Positions 11,760 to 23,369 of a stretch of 53,817 nucleotides of DNA are shown piece by piece. A program made the position numbers and the translations under genes. Position 1 is the stretch's first letter; each line of letters starts with the position of its first letter. Under the pieces are notes generated by a model. That model did no database searches. It was not told the DNA's origin and saw only the letters and a program-made list of their open reading frames with translations. The stretch comes from Liolophura sinensis (taxonomy: Eukaryota > Mollusca > Polyplacophora > Chitonida > Chitonidae). The stretch lies in NCBI RefSeq assembly GCF_032854445.1, contig NW_027018230.1, positions 1-53,817 on the forward strand, in the 5' to 3' direction.

Positions 11760-13195
11760 AAAGATTTGACGTCTTCTGGGCTACCGAAGGGCACATAACT
11801 TATAATTAAAAGTTGAATATAGTAATGACCAGTCGCGATGGTACATAGTAAATGTAGCCAATTTCAATTAGCAAAAAGCCCGGGAAAAAATCCAGAAGTG
11901 GAAAAACTGTTCCAATGCTGCTGGTAAGAGGCTATTCCGACGTATTTTGTGACGAGAAATCGAATGGTGCAAACCGCGTTGCTCTCCGACCAATACTTTT
12001 GGCTGTAGCGACAATTGAATGAGAATTTATGTGAAAATCACGTGCCCAGCAACGGCTCTTACTCCATGGAAACCACGGAAATTTGCAATTTTTCAACAGC
12101 TGGAGATTTCTGGCCCAATTGCGCATCTTTTGGCACCTTATTGATGTGGGTCAGTGTTCAATTGTACTTTTTCCAGCAGATTGTATCAAGTACCTTATGT
12201 TTTTTATATACAAATGGTGTAGTTTTTCAACATGTAGATAAAGACATTGAGTTTGTCTTCGACTTAGAAGTAAGACATTTGCTGGGTGAGTTAAATGGGC
12301 TTGGCCCAAAGATTTGACGTCTTCTGGACTACCGAAGGGCACATAACTTATAATCAAAAGTTGACTATAGTAATGACCAGTCGCGATGGCACATAGTAAA
12401 TGTAGTGGATTTGAATCAGCAAAAAAATTAGGCAAAAATCCCAAAGTGGAAAAACTGTTCCAATGCTGCTGGTAAGAGGCTAATCCGACGTATTTTGTGA
12501 CGAGAAATCGAATGGTGCAAACCGCGTTGCTCTCCGACCAATACTTTTGGCTGTAGCGACAATTGAATGAGAATTTATGTGAAAATTACGTGCCCAGCAA
12601 CGGCTCTTACTCCATGGAAACCAAGGAAATTTGCAATTTTTCAACAGCTGGAGATGCCTGGCCCAATTGCGCATCTTTTGGCACTTTATTGATGTGGGTC
12701 AGTGTTTAATTGTACTTTTTACAGCAGACTATATCAAGTACCTTGTGTTTTTTGTATACAAATGGTGTGGTTTTTCAACATGTAGATAAAGACATTGAGT
12801 TTGTTTTCGACTTAGAAGTAAGACAATTGCTGGATGAGTTAAATGGGCTTGGCCCAAAGATTTGACGTCTTCTGGGCTACCGAAGGGCACATAACTTATA
12901 ATGAAAAGTTGACTATAGTAATGACCAGTCGCGATGGTACACAGTAAATGTAGCCGATTTCAATTAGCAAAAAGACCAGGGAAAAATCCAAAAGTGGAAA
13001 AACTGTTCCAATGCTGCTGGTAAGAGGCTAATCCGACGTATTTTGTGAGGAGAATTCGAATGGTGCAAACCGCGTTGCTCTCCGACCATTACCATATACA
13101 AATGGTGTGGTTTTTCAACATGTAGATAAAGACATTGAGTTTGTTTTCGACTTAGAAGTAAGACAATTGCTGGATGAGTTAAATGGGCTTGGCCC
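11760..13195 (+). repeat. Partial HOR copy 5: A, B and a variant truncated unit T'
   Basis: A (11760-12307) and B (12308-12855) are alpha variant. They are followed directly by a 340-bp unit (12856-13195) with the same junction GACCATTACC near 13086, so C, D and E are absent. T' differs from T in reading GGCCCAAAG rather than GGCTCAAAG, AGACCAGGG rather than GCCCAGGC, and GTTTTCGAC. It therefore looks recombined with B- or domain II-type sequence. It is the last truncated monomer in the window and marks the edge of domain I. Confidence 0.88.
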
Positions 13196-15387
13196 AAAGA
13201 TTTGACGTCTTCTGGACTACCGAAGGGCACATAACTTATAATCAAAAGTTGACTATAGTAATGACCAGTCGCGATGGTACATAGTAAATGTAGCCGATTT
13301 CAAATAGCAAAAAGACCAGGCAAAAATCCAAAAGTGGAAAACCTGTTCCAATGCTGCTGGTAAGAGGCTAATCCGACGTATTTTGTGACGAGAAATCGAA
13401 TGGTGCAAACCGCGTTGCTCTCCGGCCAATACTTTTGGCTGTAGCGACAATTGAATGAGCATTTATGTGAAAGTTACGTGCCCAGCAACGGCTCTTACTC
13501 CATGGAAACCACGGAAATTTGCAATTTTTCAACAGCTGGAGATGCCTGGCACAATTGCGCATCTTTTGGCACCTTATTGATGTTTGTCAGTGTTCAATTG
13601 TACTTTTTACAGCAGACTATATCAAGTACCTTGTGTTTTTTATATACAAATGGTGTGGTTTTTCAACATGTAGATAAAGACATTGAGTTTGTCTTCGACT
13701 TAGAAGTAAGACAATTGCTGGATGAGTTAAATGGGCTTGGCCCAAAGATTTGACGTCTTCTGGGGTACCAAAGGGCACATAACTTATAATCAAAAGTTGA
13801 ATATAATAATGACCAGTCGCGATGGTACACAGTAAATGTAGCCGATTTCAATTAGCAAAAAGACCAGGCAAAAATCCAAAAGTGGAAAAACTGTTCCAAT
13901 GCTGCTGGTAAGAGGCTAATCCGACGTATTTTGTGACGAGAAATCGAATGGTGCAAACCGCGTTGCTCTCCGACCAATACTTTTGGCTGTAGCGACAATT
14001 AAATGAGCATTTATGTGAAAATCACGTGCCCAGCAACGGATCATACTCCATGGAAACCAAGGAAATTTGCAATTTTTCAACAGCTGGAGATTTCTGGCCC
14101 AATTGCGCATCTTTTGGCACCTTATTGATGTGGGTCAGTGTTCAATTGTACTTTTTCCAGCAGATTGTATCAAGTACCTTGTGTTTTTTATATACAAATG
14201 GTGTAGTTTTTCAACATGTAGATAAAGACATTGAGTTTGTCTTCGACTTAGAAGTAAGACATTTGCTGGGTGAGTTAAATGGGCTTGGCCCAAAGATTTG
14301 ACGTCTTCTGGACTACCGAAGGGCACATAACTTATAATTAAAAGTTGACTATAGTAATGACCAGTCGCGATGGTACATAGTAAATGTAGTGGATTTAAAT
14401 CAGCTAAAAAATTAGGCAAAAATCCAAAAGTGGAAAAACTGTTCCAATGCTGCTGGTAAGAGGCTAATCCGACATATTTTGAGACGAGAAATCGAATGGT
14501 GCAAATCGCGTTGCTCTCCGACCAATACTTTTGGCTGTAGCGACAATTGAATGAGAATTTATGTGTAAATTACGTGCCCAGCAACGGCTCTTACTCCATG
14601 GAAACGAAGGAAATTTGCAATTTTTCAACAGCTGGAGATGCCTGGCCCAATTGCGCATCTTTTGGCACTTTATTGATGTGGGTCAGTGTTTAATTGTACT
14701 TTTTACAGCAGACTATATCAAGTACCTTGTGTTTTTTGTATACAAATGGTGTGGTTTTTCAACATGTAGATAAAGACATTGAGTTTGTCTTCGACTTAGA
14801 AGTAAGACAATTGCTGGATGAGTTAAATGGGCTTGGCCCAAAGATTTGACGTCTTCTGGGGTACCGAAGGGCACATAACTTATAATCAAAAGTTGAATAT
14901 AATAATGACCAGTCGCGATGGTACACAGTAAATGTAGCCGATTTCAATTAGCAAAAAGACCAGGGAAAAATCCAAAAGTGGAAAAACTGTTCCAATGCTG
15001 CTGGTAAGAGGCTAATCCGACGTATTTTGTGACGAGAAATCGAATGGTGCAAACCGCGTTGCTCTCCGACCAATACTTTTGGCTGTGGCGACAATTAAAT
15101 GAGCATTTATGTGAAAATCACGTGCCCAGCAACGGATCTTACTCCATGGAAACCACGGAAATTTGAAATTTTTCAACAGCTGGAGATTTCTGGCCCAATT
15201 GCGCATCTTTTGGCACCTTATTGATGTGGGTCAGTGTTCAATTGTACTTTTTCCAGCAGATTGTATCAAGTACCTTGTGTTTTTTATATACAAATGGTGT
15301 AGTTTTTCAACATGTAGATAAAGACATTGAGTTTGTCTTCGACTTAGAATTAAGACATTTGCTGGGTGAGTTAAATGGGCTTGGCCC

Positions 15388-17579
15388 AAAGATTTGACGT
15401 CTTCTGGGCTACCGAAGGGCACATAACTTATAATTAAAAGTTGAATATAGTAATGACCAGTCGCGATGGTACATAGTAAATGTAGTGGATTTGAATCAGC
15501 AAAAAGATCAGGCAAAAATCCAAAAGTCGAAAAACTGTTCCAATGCTGCTGGTAAGAAACTAATCCGACGTATTTTGTGACGAGAAATCGAGTGGTGCAA
15601 ACCGCGTTGCTCTCCGATCAATACTGTTGGCTGTAGCGACAATTGAATGAGAATTTATGTGAAAATCACGTGCCCAGCAACGGCTCTTACTCCATGGAAA
15701 CCACGGAAATTTGAAATTTTTCAACAGCTGGAGATTTCTGGCCCATTTGCGCATCTTTTGGCACCTTATTGATGTGGGTCAGTGTTCAATTGTACTTTTT
15801 ACAGCAGATTGTATCAAGTACCTTGTGTTTTTTATATACAAATGGTGTGGTTTTCCAACATGTAGATAAAGACATTGAGTTTGTCTTCGACTTAGAAGTC
15901 AGACATTTGCTGGGTGAGTTAAATGGGCTTGGCCCAAAGATTTGACGTCTTCTGGACTACCGAAGGGCACATAACTTATAATTAAAAGTTGAATATAGTA
16001 ATGACCAGTCGCGATGGTACATAGTAAATGTAGTGGATTTGAATTAGCAAAAAGATCAGGCAAAAATCCCAAAGTCGAAAAACTGTTCCAATGCTGCTGG
16101 TAAGAGACTAATCCGATGTATTTTGTGACGAGAAATCGAATGGTGCAAACCGCGTTGCTCTCCGACCAATACTTTTGGCTGTAGCGACAATTAAATGAGC
16201 ATTTATGTCAAAATTACGTGCCCAGCAACGGCACTTACTCCATGGAAACCAAGGAAATTTGCAATTTTTCAACAGCTGGAGATGCCTGGCCCAATTGCGC
16301 ATCTTTTGGCACCTTATTGATGTGGGTCAGTGTTTAATTGTACTTTTTACAGCAGACTGTATCAAGTACCTTGTGTTTTTTATATACAAATGGTGTGGTT
16401 TTTCAACATGTAGATAAAGACATTGAGTTTGTCTTCGACTTAGAAGTAAGACAATTGCTTGATGAGTTAAATGGGCTTGGCTCAAAGATTTGACGTCTTC
16501 TGGGCTACCGAAGGGCACATAACTTATAATCAAAAGTTGAATATGGTAATGACCAGTCGCGATGGTACATTGTAAATGTAGCCGATTTCAAATAGCAAAA
16601 AGACCAGGCAAAAATCCAAAAGTGGAAAACCTGTTCCAATGCTGCTGGTAAGAGGCTAATCCGACGTATTTTGTGACGAGAAATCGAATGGTGCAAACCG
16701 CGTTGCTCTCCGGCCAATACTTTTGGCTGTAGCGACAATTGAATGAGAATTTATGTGAAAGTTACGTGCCCAGCAACGGCTCTTACTCCATGGAAACCAA
16801 GGAAATTTGCAATTTTTCAACAGCTGGAGATGCCTGGCCCAATTGCGCATCTTTTGGCACCTTATTGATGTTTGTCAGTGTTCAATTGTACTTTTTACAG
16901 CAGACTATATCAAGTACCTTGTGTTTTTTATATACAAATGGTGTGGTTTTTCAACATGTAGATAAAGACATTGAGTTTGTCTTCGACTTAGAAGTAAGAC
17001 AATTGCTGGATGAGTTAAATGGGCTTGGCCCAAAGATTTGACGTCTTCTGGGGTACCAAAGGGCACATAACTTATAATCAAAAGTTGAATATAATAATGA
17101 CCAGTCGCGATGGTACACAGTAAATGTAGCCGATTTCAATTAGCAAAAAGACCAGGCAAAAATCCAAAAGTGGAAAAACTGTTCCAATGCTGCTGGTAAG
17201 AGGCTAATCCGACGTATTTTGTGACGAGAAATCGAATGGTGCAAACCGCGTTGCTCTCCGACCAATACTTTTGGCTGTAGCGACAATTAAATGAGCATTT
17301 ATGTGAAAATCACGTGCCCAGCAACGGATCATACTCCATGGAAACCACGGAAATTTGCAATTTTTCAACAGCTGGAGATTTCTGGCCCAATTGCGCATCT
17401 TTTGGCACCTTATTGATGTGGGTCAGTGTTCAATTGTACTTTTTCCAGCAGATTGTATCAAGTACCTTGTGTTTTTTATATACAAATGGTGTGGTTTTTC
17501 AACATGTAGATAAAGACATTGAGTTTGTCTTCGACTTAGAAGTAAGACATTTGCTGGGTGAGTTAAATGGGCTTGGCCC
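15388..17579 (+). repeat. 4-monomer HOR, copy 1 (2192 bp)
   Basis: The first unit has GGTAAGAAA, CGAGTGGTGC and GGTTTTCCAAC. The second has GAGACTAATCCGATG, TATGTCAAAATTACG and CAATTGCTTGATGAG. These variants are otherwise rare and recur in the same order one HOR later. The third unit begins with AATATGGTAATGACC and the fourth returns to an A/D-like monomer. Confidence 0.83.
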
Positions 17580-19771
17580 AAAGATTTGACGTCTTCTGGA
17601 CTACCGAAGGGCACATAACTTATAATTAAAAGTTGACTATAGTAATGACCAGTCGCGATGGTACATAGTAAATGTAGTGGATTTGAATCTGCAAAGAGAT
17701 CAGGCAAAAATCCAAAAGTGGAAAAACTGTTCCAATGCTGCTGGTAAGAAAATAATCCGACGTATTTTGTGACGAGAAATCGAGTGGTGCAAACCGCGTT
17801 GCTCTCCGACCAATACTTTTGGCTGTAGCGACAATTGAATGAGAATTTATGTGAAAATAACGTGCCAAGCAACGGATCTTACTCCATGGAAACCACGGAA
17901 ATTTGAAATTTTTCAACAGCTGGAGATTTCTGGCCCAATTGCGCATCTTTTGGCACCTTATTGATGTGGGTCAGTGTTCAATTGTACTTTTTACAGCAGA
18001 TTGTATCAAGTACCTTGTGTTTTTTATATACAAATGGTGTGGTTTTCCAACATGTAGATAAAGACATTGAGTTTGTCTTCGACTTAGAAGTAAGACATTT
18101 GCTGGGTGAGTTAAATGGGCTTGGCCCAAAGATTTGACGTCTTCTGGACTACCGAAGGGCACATAACTTATAATTAAAAGTTGAATATAGTAATGACCAG
18201 TCGCGATGGTACATAGTAAATGTAGTGGATTTGAATTAGCAAAAAGATCAGGCAAAAATCCCAAAGTCGAAAAACTGTTCCAATGCTGCTGGTAAGAGAC
18301 TAATCCGATGTATTTTGTGACGAGAAATCGAATGGTGCAAACCGCGTTGCTCTCCGACCAATACTTTTGGCTGTAGCGACAATTAAATGAGCATTTATGT
18401 CAAAATTACGTGCCCAGCAACGGCACTTACTCCATGGAAACCAAGGAAATTTGCAATTTTTCAACAGCTGGAGATGCCTGGCCCAATTCCGCATCTTTTG
18501 GCACCTTATTGATGTGGGTCAGTGTTTAATTGTACTTTTTACAGCAGACTGTATCAAGTACCTTGTGTTTTTTATATACAAATGGTGTGGTTTTTCAACA
18601 TGTAGATAAAGACATTGAGTTTGTCTTCGACTTAGAAGTAAGACAATTGCTTGATAAGTTAAATGGGCTTGGCTCAAAGATTTGACGTCTTCTGGGCTAC
18701 CGAAGGGCACATAACTTATAATCAAAAGTTGAATATGGTAATGACCAGTCGCGATGGTACATTGTAAATGTAGCCGATTTCAAATAGCAAAAAGACCAGG
18801 CAAAAATCCAAAAGTGGAAAACCTGTTCCAATGCTGCTGGTAAGAGGCTAATCCGACGTATTTTGTGACGAGAAATCGAATGGTGCAAACCGCGTTGCTC
18901 TCCGGCCAATACTTTTGGCTGTAGCGACAATTGAATGAGAATTTATGTGAAAGTTACGTGCCCAGCAACGGCTCTTACTCCATGGAAACCAAGGAAATTT
19001 GCAATTTTTCAACAGCTGGAGATGCCTGGCCCAATTGCGCATCTTTTGGCACCTTATTGATGTTTGTCAGTGTTCAATTGTACTTTTTACAGCAGACTAT
19101 ATCAAGTACCTTGTGTTTTTTATATACAAATGGTGTGGTTTTTCAACATGTAGATAAAGACTTTGAGTTTGTCTTCGACTTAGAAGTAAGACAATTGCTG
19201 GATGAGTTAAATGGGCTTGGCCCAAAGATTTGACGTCTTCTGGGGTACCAAAGGGCACATAACTTATAATGAAAAGTTGAATATAATAATGACCAGTCGC
19301 GATGGTACACAGTAAATGTAGCCGATTTCAATTAGCAAAAAGACCAGGGAAAAATCCAAAAGTGGAAAAACTGTTCCAATGCTGCTGGTAAGAGGCTAAT
19401 CCGACGTATTTTGTGACGAGAAATCGAATGGTGCAAACCGCGTTGCTCTCCGACCAATACTTTTGGCTGTAGCGACAATTAAATGAGCATTTATGTGAAA
19501 ATCACGTGCCCAGCAACGGATCATACTCCATGGAACCCACGGAAATTTGCAATTTTTCAACAGCTGGAGATTTCTGGCCCAATTGCGCATCTTTTGGCAC
19601 CTTATTGATGTGGGTCAGTGTTCAATTGTACTTTTTCCAGCAGATTGTATCAAGTACCTTGTGTTTTTTATATACAAATGGTGTAGTTTTTCAACATGTA
19701 GATAAAGACATTGAGTTTGTCTTCGACTTAGAAGTAAGACATTTGCTGGGTGAGTTAAATGGGCTTGGCCC
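17580..19771 (+). repeat. 4-monomer HOR, copy 2 (2192 bp)
   Basis: It carries the same ordered markers as the preceding copy: CGAGTGGTGC and GGTTTTCCAAC in unit 1; ATCCGATGTATT, TATGTCAAAATTACG and GCTTGATAAG (one base changed) in unit 2; AATATGGTAATG in unit 3. Offset from copy 1 is exactly 2192 bp. Confidence 0.83.
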
Positions 19772-22511
19772 AAAGATTTGACGTCTTCTGGGGTACCAAA
19801 GGGCACATAACTTATAATCAAAAGTTGAATATAATAATGACCAGTCGCGATGGTACACAGTAAATGTAGCCGATTTCAATTAGCAAAAAGACCAGGCAAA
19901 AATCCAAAAGTCGAAAAACTGTTCCAATGCTGCTGGTAAGAGGCTAATCCGACGTATTTTGTGAGGAGAAATCGAATGGTGCAAACCGCGTTGCTCTCCG
20001 ACCAATACTTTTGGCTGTAGCGACAATTAAATGAGCATTTATGTGAAAATCACGTGCCCAGCAACGGATCATACTCCATGGAAACCACGGAAATTTGCAA
20101 TTTTTCAACAGCTGGAGATGCCTGGCCCAATTGCGCATCTTTTGGCACCTTATTGATGTGGGTCAGTGTTCAATTGTACTTTTTCCAGCAGATTGTATCA
20201 AGTACCTTGTGTTTTTTATATACAAATGGTGTAGTTTTTCAACATGTAGATAAAGACATTGAGTTTGTCTTCGACTTAGAAGTAAGACATTTGCTGGGTG
20301 AGTTAAATGGGCTTGGCCCAAAGATTTGACGTCTTCTGGACTACCGAAGGGCACATAACTTATAATTAAAAGTTGACTATAGTAATGACCAGTCGCGATG
20401 GTACATAGTAAATGTAGTGGATTTGAATCAGCAAAGAGATCAGGCAAAAATCCAAAAGTCGAAAAACTGTTCCAATGCTGCTGGTAAGAAACTAATCCGA
20501 CGTATTTTGTGACGAGAAATCGAGTGGTGCAAACCGCGTTGCTCTCCGGCCAATACTTTTGGCTGTAGCGACAATTGAATGAGAATTTATGTGAAAGTTA
20601 CGTGCCCAGCAACGGCTCTTACTCCATGGAAACCAAGGAAATTTGCAATTTTTCAACAGCTGGAGATGCCTGGCCCAATTGCGCATCTTTTGGCACCTTA
20701 TTGATGTGGGTCAGTGTTCAATTGTACTTTTTACAGCAGATTGTATCAAGTACCTTGTGTTTTTTATATACAAATGGTGTGGTTTTCCAACATGTAGATA
20801 AAGACATTGAGTTTGTCTTCGACTTAGAAGTCAGACATTTGCTGGGTGAGTTAAATGGGCTTGGCCCAAAGATTTGACGTCTTCTGGACTACCGAAGGGC
20901 ACATAACTTATAATTAAAAGTTGAATATAGTAATGACCAGTCGCGATGGTACATAGTAAATGTAGTGGATTTAAATTAGCAAAAAGATCAGGCAAAAATC
21001 CCAAAGTCGAAAAACTGTTCCAATGCTGCTGGTAAGAGACTAATCCGATGTATTTTGTGACGAGAAATCGAATGGTGCAAACCGCGTTGCTCTCCGACCA
21101 ATACTTTTGGCTGTAGCGACAATTAAATGAGCATTTATGTCAAAATTACGTGCCCAGCAACGGCACTTACTCCATGGAAACCAAGGAAATTTGCAATTTT
21201 TCAACAGCTGGAGATGCCTGGCCCAATTGCGCATCTTTTGGCACCTTATTGATGTGGGTCAGTGTTTAATTGTACTTTTTACAGCAGACTGTATCAAGTA
21301 CCTTGTGTTTTTTATATACAAATGGTGTGGTTTTTCAACATGTAGATAAAGACATTGAGTTTGTCTTCGACTTAGAAGTAAGACAATTGCTTGATGAGTT
21401 AAATGGGCTTGGCTCAAAGATTTGACGTCTTCTGGGCTACCGAAGGGCACATAACTTATAATCAAAAGTTGAATATGGTAATGACCAGTCGCGATGGTAC
21501 ATTGTAAATGTAGCCGATTTCAAATAGCAAAAAGACCAGGCAAAAATCCAAAAGTGGAAAACCTGTTCCAATGCTGCTGGTAAGAGGCTAATCCGACGTA
21601 TTTTGTGACGAGAAATCGAATGATGCAAACCGCGTTGCTCTCCGGCCAATACTTTTGGCTGTAGCGACAATTGAATGAGAATTTATGTGAAAGTTACGTG
21701 CCCAGCAACGGCTCTTACTCCATGGAAACCAAGGAAATTTGCAATTTTTCAACAGCTGGAGATGCCTGGCCCAATTGCGCATCTTTTGGCACCTTATTGA
21801 TGTTTGTCAGTGTTCAATTGTACTTTTTACAGCAGACTATATCAAGTACCTTGTGTTTTTTATATACAAATGGTGTGGTTTTTCAACATGTAGATAAAGA
21901 CATTGAGTTTGTCTTCGACTTAGAAGTAAGACAATTGCTGGATGAGTTAAATGGGCTTGGCCCAAAGATTTGACGTCTTCTGGGGTACCAAAGGGCACAT
22001 AACTTATAATCAAAAGTTGAATATAATAATGACCAGTCGCGATGGTACACAGTAAATGTAGCCGATTTCAATTAGCAAAAAGACCAGGCAAAAATCCAAA
22101 AGTGGAAAAACTGTTCCAATGCTGCTGGTAAGAGGCTAATCCGACGTATTTTGTGACGAGAAATCGAATGGTGCAAACCGCGTTGCTCTCCGACCAATAC
22201 TTTTGGCTGTAGCGACAATTGAATGAGAATTTATGTGAAAGTTACGTGCCCAGCAACGGCTCTTACTCCATGGAAACCAAGGAAATTTGCAATTTTTCAA
22301 CAGCTGGAGATTTCTGGCCCAATTGCGCATCTTTTGGCACCTTATTGATGTGGGTCAGTGTTCAATTGTACTTTTTCCAGCAGATTGTATCAAGTACCTT
22401 GTGTTTTTTATATACAAATGGTGTAGTTTTTCAACATGTAGATAAAGACATTGAGTTTGTCTTCGACTTAGAAGTAAGACATTTGCTGGGTGAGTTAAAT
22501 GGGCTTGGCCC
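19772..22511 (+). repeat. 4-monomer HOR, copy 3 with one extra monomer (2740 bp)
   Basis: An additional A/D-like monomer (19772-20319), close to the last unit of copy 2, precedes the marker units. The order then repeats: CGAGTGGTGC and GTTTTCCAAC, then ATCCGATG and GCTTGATGAG, then AATATGGTAATG. The extra unit makes the offset five monomers instead of four, as expected from a one-unit unequal exchange. Confidence 0.8.
21416..21963 (+). repeat. Reference full-length monomer, domain II type (548 bp)
   Basis: This is a clean representative monomer. Landmarks from its start are the GACGTC in the anchor, TCGCGA at 21489-21494, CCATGG at 21720-21725 and CAGCTG at 21753-21758. CAATTG occurs several times. 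CCATGG is retained in nearly every unit of the window, so NcoI should give a ladder of about 548 bp. No internal sub-repeat of the monomer was obvious by eye. This unit carries AAAGTTACGTG where other units have AAAATCACGTG, and TTGATGTTTGTC where others have TTGATGTGGGTC; these are the commonest diagnostic differences between monomer types. Confidence 0.9.
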
Positions 22512-23369
22512 AAAGATTTGACGTCTTCTGGACTACCGAAGGGCACATAACTTATAATCAAAAGTTGAATATAATAATGACCAGTCGCGATGGTACACAG
22601 TAAATGTAGCCGATTTCAATTAGCAAAAAGACCAGGCAAAAATCCAAAAGTGGAAAAACTGTTCTAATGCTGCTGGTAAGAGGCTAATCCGACGTATTTT
22701 GTGAGGAGAAATCGAATGGTGCAAACCGCGTTGCTCTCCAACCAATACTTTTGGCTGTAGCGACAATTAAATGAGCATTTATGTGAAAATCACGTGCCCA
22801 GCAACGGATCATACTCCATGGAAACCACGGAAATTTGAAATTTTTCAACAGCTGGAGATGCCTGGCCCAATTGCGCATCTTTTGGCACCTTATTGATGTG
22901 GGTCAGTGTTTAATTGTACTTTTTACAGCAGACTATATCAAGTACCTTGTGTTTTTTATATACAAATGGTGTGGTTTTTCAACATGTAGATAAAGACATT
23001 GAGTTTGTTTTCGACTTAGAAGTAAGACAATTGCTGGATGAGTTAAATGGGCTTGGCCCAAATATTTGACGTCTTCTAGGGTACCGAAGGGCACATAACT
23101 TATAATCAAAAGTTGAATATAATAATGACCAGTCGCGATGGTACACAGTAAATGTAGCCGATTTCAATTAGCAAAAAGACCAGGCAAAAATCCAAAAGTG
23201 GAAAAACTGTTCCAATGCTGCTGGTAAGAGGCTAATCCGACGTATTTTGTGACGAGAAATCGAATGGTGCAAACCGCGTTGCTCTCCGGCCAATACTTTT
23301 GGCTGTAGCGACAATTGAATGAGAATTTATGTGAAAGTTACGTGCCCAGCAACGGCTCTTACTCCATGG

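Larger units (their letters stand above)
1..13195 (+). repeat. Domain I: array of a 3078-bp higher-order repeat (A-B-C-D-E-T)
   Basis: The truncated monomer T, recognised by GACCATTACCATATAC, ends at anchor positions 192, 2725, 5604, 8682, 11760 and 13196. The spacings are 2533, 2879, 3078, 3078 and 1436 bp. The two intact intervals are exactly 3078 bp, that is four 548-bp monomers, one 546-bp monomer (D) and one 340-bp T. The order of diagnostic variants in each interval is the same: A has GCTGGGTGAG, C has GGGGTACCAAAGGGC, D has GACTACTGAAGG and TAGATAGACATT, E has GACGTGTTCTGG. The shorter intervals are explained by loss of one monomer (copy 1), an internal deletion (copy 2), and early termination after B (copy 5). 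Confidence 0.93.

Noticed and set aside
16656-16850. Minus-strand open frame of 64 codons beginning MRNWARHLQ, present in most monomers
   Set aside because: Same argument: the frame recurs with the monomer, overlaps other frames on both strands, and is broken without consequence in truncated or indel-bearing units. No family is recognised.
16739-17041. Plus-strand open frame of 100 codons beginning MNENLCESYV, repeated in many monomers
   Set aside because: It overlaps open frames of similar size on the minus strand in the same monomers. It is closed by a TAA wherever CAGTGTTTAATTG replaces CAGTGTTCAATTG. It has no recognisable domain, signal peptide or start context. Openness follows from low divergence among copies.
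17423-17872. Longest open frame of the window (149 codons, minus strand)
   Set aside because: It is a chance read-through across most of one monomer, made of the same peptide pieces seen in shorter frames elsewhere, and it is absent from equivalent positions in sister units.
21471-21500. Promoter-like or terminator-like motifs (TATAAT near the anchor, T runs)
   Set aside because: They are present in every monomer as part of AT-rich sequence, with no gene next to them.
21720-21790. Similarity of a translated stretch with PGPIAHLL to the proline-rich hinge of cytochrome P450
   Set aside because: It is a few residues only, in a frame closed shortly after, with no heme-binding or helix motifs anywhere in the monomer. 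It is a chance resemblance.
21416-21963. Internal sub-repeats giving the 548-bp monomer a composite origin (for example three ~183-bp parts)
   Set aside because: Comparing thirds by eye showed only short shared words such as CAATTG and GCTGG; no convincing alignment.
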